22,317 bases of DNA from Choristocarpus tenellus KU-1152 (lineage: Eukaryota > Phaeophyceae), in assembly GCA_964200185.2 (NCBI GenBank), contig CAXNAD020000292.1:1-22317 (forward strand), written 5' to 3'. A model generated the notes under the pieces. It made no database searches. It was given only the letters and a program-made list of their open reading frames with translations, and was not told the origin of the DNA. Positions 11,001-20,000 of the stretch are shown here, piece after piece (positions within the stretch are counted from its first letter, which is position 1; every line of letters starts with the position of its first letter). Both the position numbers and the translations under genes were made by a program.

Positions 11001-14000
11001 GTTTGCTAGGAAGTGTCAATACCCTTGTTCCGAACACAACTTTTCATAACGTATACATCTTACCTACTCTGAAACATTCCGGAGTAGGAAAATGTCATAA
11101 AAAAAACATGGGAAGCCAAGCCCCAAATGGACAAAAAGGGCAAAACTCGTACCCTCTAAGATACTTTCACTTATTTCTAGTCATTCTCAGCACACTTACA
11201 GAAAATTGTGCTGTATCTACTCACTAGATGTCTAAAGGTCTTCTGAAAGGGACATCTTTGCACAGATGCAAGGCCAACAATAACAGTATGTCTTTTTGCA
11301 CACTTGCATGGATGAACCAACACCCTACCATTTCCCCTGCCGATAAACTCACACACTCCCCCCTTTCCCCTGTTTGGTTCAATTCCACTTGCAACACGGC
11401 ACATCAGAGTAGTTTGTGCACCTTACAAGGGAAGAGCAGCGTCTCTCGATGAAAAGGGGAGGATAATGCTGTGGGACACTAGGCGCGATGCAGCTGTGGA
11501 TACCAATGAGAGGTGGCTTAAGTTTCATCTTCTCTCTGGAACTGCTGTCACCCTAACTTGAACCTAATCTATAGGAGGTGCAGTGGAAGCTACAGCAGCA
11601 GTGTATCAGTGTTGACTCCATGGCAACAGATCCTGTTCCATGCCTCGGAATTGTTTTATATTCTTTGATGTTCTGGATTCCGTCCCATTTTTTTTTTACT
11701 CATGTACTAGTCATTTAATCAGCACTCACAACAAACCATTATATATATATATATATATATACGATCACCCTCCAGGTGCCTGTCCTTTGTGGAAAGCAAG
11801 GGGGATAAAGTGATGTCAATTGAAATGGTTTCTGGTGACGGAGAAGATTTCAGGAAGTGAGTCCTGAGTGAAGTATCTTAGAGGGTACGAATTTTGCCCT
11901 GTTTGTCCATTTGAGGCTTGACTTCCCACGGGTTTTTTATGGCATTTTCCTACTCCAAAATGTAAATGCTATGAAAAGGTGTGTTTGGGGCAAGGATATT
12001 GACACTTCCTAACAATCACAGTAGCCAAAACTACATCAAAATCGCAACATTGGATTTTGGCCCCCAAACGAACGCGGTTCTACCCTCTATGATACTTTGG
12101 CTCTCCTTGCATGCGACAAGAGGATGCTAGACTTGTTCATGACCATGTTACTTTTGAGGGTCCAACATGCAGGATTTCGGGTGTCTACCTTTCCCAACAT
12201 ACTTCCCTTGTTTGCCACTACTCACCACATTAAATATTACAGAGATGCAGAAATACCATTACCCACATATTGAAACTACCTATTGACTTTTATCTATTGC
12301 GAGTGAACTTGCCTGCAGGGAACACATTTAGTGAAGTTCAATTGGATGCCCCTGTGAGCAGTGGAGATTCCCTCATTTCTCATCGTGATACGCACCACAT
12401 ATTTCTCACCCATAGTAGTCCACTCTGCTGCGTACATAGAGATGGAGGAGACGTTCACCTCTTGAAAAATATGAGACATCTCTTCTCAGGAGAGTACTCC
12501 ATTCTATATTGAATGCAGATCATACAGAAGAAAATTACACACTTTGCAGTAAACACATGCTTCGCTGTGAGAAGGCATCGCCCACCAGAGAATCCAGCTT
12601 CAAGAGATTTGCTTTAGGAATAGGTTTCTTTGGTATTCAATGCAATCACACAACCCAGCCATGGTATGTGACAATCGTAGATGGAGCCACGTGGGTGTGA
12701 CAGTTGTGGCAATTGGCCGGCGTCTTCACCTGTACGATGAAGTGGATCCAAGGGTGGCTGAGCCCTGCTTGAATGTGGCCCTCTACAGTCCTGAGTGTGT
12801 GAGCTTTGTTACCTGCAACGCAGATCTGGTCACACTGTGGGATGCTTACACTGGGTGAGAGTGGTGATTTATTTCTGGGTAGGGGAATATTTGTGTACAA
12901 GGTTCACCTCCAGTTCTTGTGTCTGAGGTGCTGCCTGCTGATAATTTTTTATTCTTTTGAAGAAAACAACCAATAACAACCACTGTGTGCCAACTTGCTC
13001 TTTTAATGAAATCATGCGTGAAACTCAACTAGAGCTCTACAACAGAAAGAATCGCAAAGTGGACTGGATAGAACCGGATCGATCTCTGGTACAGTATCTC
13101 AACAAAATTTCCTATTATTGATGCATTGGGGATAGTTGAGTCCTCTCCTTTCATGCTTAGGTGGATTTACCTTGACAAGGTGAAGCGATTATTGTGTAGG
13201 CCCATAAACCTGATTATAGTGATTCTCATTTCTCCTATATATCTTGGTCCCCATTATACCGGGTGCCAACGCTTTGGCGGGGGCTGGGGAGGTTGGTACA
13301 GGAAGGCGATTCGAAGCAGAAAAGCTTGTCAGGGAGAAATCCTCTGTGCTGCACTTGACTCTGGAGCAAGAAAGTTGTTTTTATGTACAAGCCTGGGCAA
13401 GGTGTATGTCTACAACTTCTTGCAGGTGGAAAAATAATATGCATAGGTAACACTAAAATAAAGGAATCATGCTCTTACTCACCCGTGTGGTTTGGGATTG
13501 GATCTTGATGAGACTATTCTGTCATGCATAGTGTTTCAAATCCTAGTGGTCGACTTACTATGACACGATTTGGTATACTCTCAGAAAACGGAACCGAAAA
13601 TTGAGGGACCATTTCGAATCATTCTTGCTCTTGTGAATGTGTCTGTGCAAATTGCCTGTAAACCTCGGTTTGTTGCATATCCTCATTTGAATGTTGCGTA
13701 TGTGTGTCAATTATTATTGGGTTTATATAATTTTGTGTAGTCTATCTAACTCATACTCAAAACAATGGATACAATTTACGATTTCGCAGCGCTAGTCACA
13801 ATCGATGCAACACATGCTGCAGGTGAAGCGTCTTTCACCATTTTCTTCTGCAAGAGTGGCAGTTTTAGGGACTGCAGCTTCCATCTTGGTGTCTGCTGTA
13901 GAATACTTGTTTTCAGCAAATGCTTTTCATTAGGGTAACTGGTCTTCCGAGTGAATCTTTAATTGATGGGATAGGACATGTTATACCTAATTTGTACTTG

Positions 14001-17000
14001 ATTTGTGTGTGGAATATGGTCAACGTGGCACAGTATTCAGGGTTTTCCATTTGTGTAAACGTGGCTATTTTGTGCCACAAGGATGAGATGAATCTTCCCC
14101 ATCTTTGGGACTCCATGAAAACTGCATGCCTTTTGAGTGTGTCCACGTGGAACAGGCTTGGGGTACAGAGTAAGATTTTCTCCTGGTCTATTGGAAGCCC
14201 CTCAAGGCTCTCAGCATCCTAGCCACTACTCTTCTTAGCTCCCCTACAACAGGCAACAAGACAGTGAAAAAAAAATCTTTGTCTTACTGAGAGTGCTCCC
14301 CCCCTTGTTCTCCTATGATTCTCGCATTCATATGGAACTTGTTGCCTGTTCAGGGTGTTCGAATCACTGCTTTCACCCCTGGACACAAAGGCCCCATCAG
14401 TTGCCTTGGATATGTAGGAGAAGACAAGGTGATATACCCATTCCGTGCAGTTTTTTTACACAGGTACCCATGTTACCCCTTTCACATACTTTTAATGTGC
14501 TCTTTACGGTTTACCTGATCTACTGCCCTTGATCTGCCCCTAATAGTGAAATTCTTCTTCCCTACTTGTTTCCAATCTTACAAGGAACAACTAGCCTTCA
14601 CTCCATGAAACCCTTGACCACACTCGAAATCAATTAACTGTACAAAACCTCTGTTCAACATACCGAATTGTTCGTGACTTTGAGTATCATTGGGTAGTCC
14701 CTCTGTTGCTGCAACTCTGTTATTCAATGTGGGATCGAAATAGTAGTCTCACCTGGACATACAAAGCAACTGGTTTATTGAGTAAAAGGTTGAGAAGAAG
14801 TTCGATCGACTATTCCCCTGTTGTTTTGGTCCTGATACCAAATAATTCTATGTATTAGGTGATGCTAGATCCCCCATCCAATACAGTGGTGGTCCCACTT
14901 TGCCAGCACCTAGTGCTGGCCTAAATCGCATGTTGTAATGTGGGCCTGTCAGTGTACCTCATCCAGCACTCAATCGTTTACTCCATTCACTAGGGAAAGC
15001 TTCAAGACTGATGCCCATGGCACAACTAAATTACAATATGTAGTACTGCGAAAGAGTACTCCCTTTTTGGCGCAACCTTCCTCCCTTGTGCGATTGTTTA
15101 TAGAAACGGACCACCAAAACATGAGAGATCATTTTCACCTTCGTGCTTCACAAATCTCAACTGCTTGCCTCAGTAAGCACTTTCGTTGCCCAAAGTGATC
15201 AAGGACTGAGTCTCTCAACAGAGCGGCGTCTTTGCAACGTTTTGTCCTCACTCCTTGCTCCTACTGCTGAAAGCACTTATAAACATACTAGTATGTTTGC
15301 AAGGCAGCACTCGATCTCCTCCATACCATCCCAAGGGAGCTACACAGGAAGAAACGTACCTGGACAAGTTCAGATGCCAATCTGCTCCTGTTCTTGGTGG
15401 CGAGTTTCCGTGTGGTAGGAATTACAATAACGCTAGGTGCCAATGTGGAAGGCACAGCATGGGATTTGGTTGTGAGCGTTGGTAATGTTGGGAACCTGCA
15501 GTGGCGAGTGGTTCAACACTACCAATATTTTACCTCACTGCCCAGTTTCGGGCATATTTTCTTAGTCCAACATGTTTCGAGCATAAGGAGTCAGAGTTTT
15601 CATGAGCCGTCAACACTGAAGGCCCACTCCCACCAGTGCCATTATTGACTTACCTTCAACGAATTTCTCAAAGAGTCTGTCAGTCGTTATTTCTTTGTAA
15701 TGTTTTACTCCTGCACATCCTTCTGGAAAAATATATTTTCTCTCCCGACTGGTAGAAGCAAATTAGACATTTCTTTTGAGAGTTTTAGCACATTTTTCTT
15801 TGCCGTGACCCTTTCCCTCTCATTGCAACCTTTCCCCTTGTTTCCATCATCATGGTGTCATCTGCTCTCCGTTCCCAATTTCTTCACCTCCAATTGTCTA
15901 AATGCTCAAATTGTTCCTTTGCTCATTATGTTTCTATCATTTGTTCAATCTTTCTATGTAGTCATTCACAATGGAGCGGAAGGGGTGGAGTATTGTTCAC
16001 TTTGCTTCACGTGACCATCATTTTGCGACCCCCCAAAAGTAGAGGTATGGAAGTAGAAGTTGACAACAACCAGTGAGGCAAGCACCCAATGCTGAAGTGC
16101 TCCTTCAGAATACCTACTCAATTTGTTGTGTGCTACGTGACTGCCTCAGTTCTCAATGCACTCAGGGTACTTGGTGAAGAGTCATAATGTGTCGCCTTCT
16201 AGCCTACCCATAGAAAGACTCAGTTCACACACATGAACAACTAACTGCACATGCAGGGAGACAAAATAGCACCGTTTTCGGAGGCTTGAACACATTCTGC
16301 CATTGAAAGTAACAAGATTACCTTCAGATTTCTCATTCTGAGCTAAATGTTGACATGGATAATACAAGCGTTCCCATTATTGAGTAATAATCTCAAGCTC
16401 CTCATGTTGCTAATCTTCCTGCTCATGAAATAGGTGCTACTGACAGGGGGCTGGGACCGTACTCTGAGGGTGTATGATGAGGTATCGAGGGAGGGCGATT
16501 CTCCTCTCCTTCGACAGGTATCATAGGGGTGGTCTTATGGAGGTATCAGGTGCCTTGAAGTAGGATCTTTCTTTCTTCTTTGGAGTAGATATTTTAATAA
16601 TGAACAGGTATATTATATATACCTATCTTATTGTCGCAATCCCACAATACCAGTTAGCCAACCGTGTTAGCTCATTACATGGACCAGCAACTGGCCAAAA
16701 ACCACATTTTAAAACTGAGCTGCTGCCTGTAGACTCCTCTTATTGGAAATATTGTGAAACTAAAAGCTCTTTAAGAGAATTGAGAGTTCTTAAGCTGGTT
16801 GTACAAGCGCCTTCTTAAGTCTATTACTATTGACACATGCTTCACTGAATGCCTAGTAGTCATGTGCTGGTCGAAATGTTTAAGTGAGAGTGCTTCAGTG
16901 GTGCCTGGGGAGGAAGGATCCTTAGAAAAGCAATATATTTGATTGAAGAGGGTGTCTAGGACTAGGAATACTGGCAAGGGGTTGATATTTCTTTGGTCGC

Positions 17001-20000
17001 ATCCTTTTTATACGAAACGACTGGGGAGGGAGACTGACTGGTCGTCTGGGGGAGAGGAGGTATGCCTAGATAATATGCCTTGGAGTAAGTGTCAGGTTCC
17101 ATGGGGACATAAAGGTACATCTAGGGCAGAGTTGCTGCAAGTGGTAGGTAGGAGATGACTGAAACATATACTTGTAGGACAGGCAAGTATGAAATCTGTC
17201 CTGGTGCCGTCCACTGTAGTAACTGGGGCTTAGAGGGAGGGATGGTAGTACTATAGTTCACCTGGAGTGAAGAACGAATTTCGTTCAGAAGAAAGCATGC
17301 CAATCCGTCCTATGACATATTGTAGCAGGTACTGTTGTGAGTATTTCACGGTGTGATGCACACTTTGCAGTTGGTGGTTTGGTCTGGATATTGTTTTTTT
17401 GGAAACAGGCAAGCAAGGATTGGAGGAATTCGGAAATTCAGAGGATATTGGATACAAGTTTTATACTACATATATCATGTTGGAAAGGAGTCCCACAATT
17501 TGACATATAGACAGCTCTGTGTTGCAGGCGATGGAAGCGGAGTAAGAATTGGGTAGAAGGTAACACTAAACTCACAGAAGACCCTCACAGCACCGTGCTA
17601 TACAAGGAGGAACAAACTGACAGACCTAGGCACCTCTGTAGCACAGGTCCATCTTCGTCCTACAGTAATAACCCTTGGGGTTGACACAAGATTGCACCGT
17701 GAATGGTTGGCTTCCAGGTCTCTACCTCTGATGCCAGTGGGACTGAAGCTGAAGAATGATATATTGTCATAGTGTAGAAATATGGGAAGGAGCGAGGGTC
17801 AAGAACACCACATAATCTAACTATATAACTTCTCCTGACATTGAAACAAAATCCCCCTCCAATCCGACACAAAAGGTGGATGCTGCGCACGCATCGGACA
17901 TTAATGCCCTTGCAGTGTCACAAATGTTTTGCCTTGTGGCCACAGGATCTGCAGGTGGCACCTGCCGCCTGTGGGATTTCCAGTTCCTCTCTAATGAGGG
18001 AATGTGTCAACTGAAGGATGAGGTGTGGAGAAGGCGATCAACAACAGTATACCCCCCCAAGTTTCACTGACCTCTTTCTGGCATTTATGCTTTAGACAGT
18101 TTCTGTATGTGTATATGCTACTTGAAGGCTTCGAAGATAGCAAATACCATGTTACCATAGGGCCTGATATTCGATCTCCTAGAGCTCTAGAGCTAAACCA
18201 TACAATCACCCAAGAAACTTCCCTACATTTTCGTACTTATATTAGAATGTTTGGTGAGTGTACAGAGACAGACTTCTACTGCAGTCCTAAGTCCTTTACG
18301 TGATATGCTTCGCAACAAGCTAGGCACTGCAAAAGAAAGTAAAGACAACACACTTGTGCTATTTTGCCGAACCTTCTGTTTTTCATGAATGCATGTCATT
18401 CTATCATCATCATTTCTAGAGAGTCAAAAGTATCTGAGAGGGTAGAGCCACGTCCATTTGGGAGGCCAAAATCCATTGTTGCAATTTTGATGTAATTTTG
18501 GGTATCATGTTTGTTAGGAGATGTCAAAATCCTTGTTCCGGATACACCACTGTATAAAGTATACATTTTTCCTACTCCGAAACATTTTGGAGTAGGAAAA
18601 ATGGAATAAAAAATCCCGTGGGAAGTCAAGCCCCAAATGGACAAACAGGGAAAAACTCGTACCCTCTAAGATAGTTTCACTCAGAGCCCAGACCGCCTGA
18701 GATGTTGACACGACCAATGATCACTTCATAACTCAGCAGAAAATGATGAGTCCTTTGGTCGAGGGGGGCAAGACCATTTCTAATGCGATTGTGTATTGAC
18801 CTTCCCTAACTAAAACTACCAGTCCAGATCCAATTTCTCCTCTCCTGCCTTGCAATCCAACCCCCACCTCAAAATTGCTTGGAGCAAGGTTATGTGTTTA
18901 TGTTTCCTGGAGCCCTACCCTCTACTTGTTGTGGGAGATTGTGGAGGGCGTGTCTCCTTTGTTCCTGTTCGGTGAGAATGGATTTGTTGTGTGAGAATGA
19001 AGGGATGGGGGTGTGAGCATGACGTTGTGATGTGGTGCAAGGGAGGTTTGTATAGATTAGAGGGTGGATGACATCCTTTCTCCTCCTTAACAATTAATTG
19101 CACCATGTGATCTCCTGAACATGACCTAGTTGGGAACGAATCCTCCTGCCTTTGCTCATATAAACTAAAATATATTTTCTAGCTCTTTTGTATTATTGAC
19201 ATGTGTATGCCCGCTAAAGGGATCTTGTACGGATGCATCTGCAGCCCTAGTTGTTTAGGTCAGAATTATTGGACAGGAAAGGTTTTTGAAATTTAAAAAG
19301 AGACGGGTGATAAACTTTTCGGTGGTCTCATTCTCATCAAAGGTATTTGACTTCGTTTTTCATGTAAGGAGACGAGGGGAAGAGCAGGAGGTCGGGGGGA
19401 GGGCAGACTCGAGTCATGACATACCCCACAGCTTTCAAATTAATTTCTCTATCTTCTCTATATGGGCCATATGACTTCCACAACGTAATCTATGATTTGT
19501 GTGTGATGATCAACTACTGCATGGATTATGCATGCAGAAGTGCATTCAACTTTCTGAATAGACATCCAGTAATTTGAATTACAATATCTGCCACTATCTC
19601 AGGTCGCTTGAAGGTTTCTACATAATTGTGCGAGTTGGAGCCATCTATCAGTGTCACACTGTTCCTGCATGAAAAATTTCAGGCCATAGCATATTCAACC
19701 TTTGCTGAAAAAAGAACTGATAAATCTCCTTGAACTTGAGCACCCTCCTCAAAAACCCGTTGTCATCACTGACCCTAAGCTCAACCCTAATATTATCAAA
19801 TCTTACCCTTGGATGCACACATGTATGCATTTGCGCATTTGTACTTCCTCCCTATGGACCTTCGTAACCTACACAGGTTCTGGTTGGGGCAAGGAAGCCG
19901 CAATACTGTGGTGTCAAGTTTCTTCAACAATCCCAAGGCATTGGATACAGTTGAGGGATCGCCATCGGTAACATCACTAGCTGTAAGGTATGCCAAGTAC

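Larger units (their letters stand above)
8699..11407. other. Longest intron, with MITE copies E and B
   Basis: Besides the two MITEs it has a run of eleven G (9253-9263). Open frames such as 8928-9317 have no recognisable domain. The codon split at 8698 is completed at 11408. Confidence 0.65.

Noticed and set aside
12332-12512. Possible exon after atttag, in a phase compatible with the exon ending 11856
   Set aside because: It has no WD40 strand pattern. Joining 11856 directly to 12681 completes a blade in the right phase.
12646-12680. Acceptor acccag upstream of the exon at 12681
   Set aside because: It gives two bases before the first full codon, where one is needed to complete the codon left at 11856.
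15143-15485. Serine-rich and cysteine-rich open frames in the 14429-16433 intron
   Set aside because: Several frames overlap, none has a known motif, and the ninth blade is continuous when this sequence is removed.
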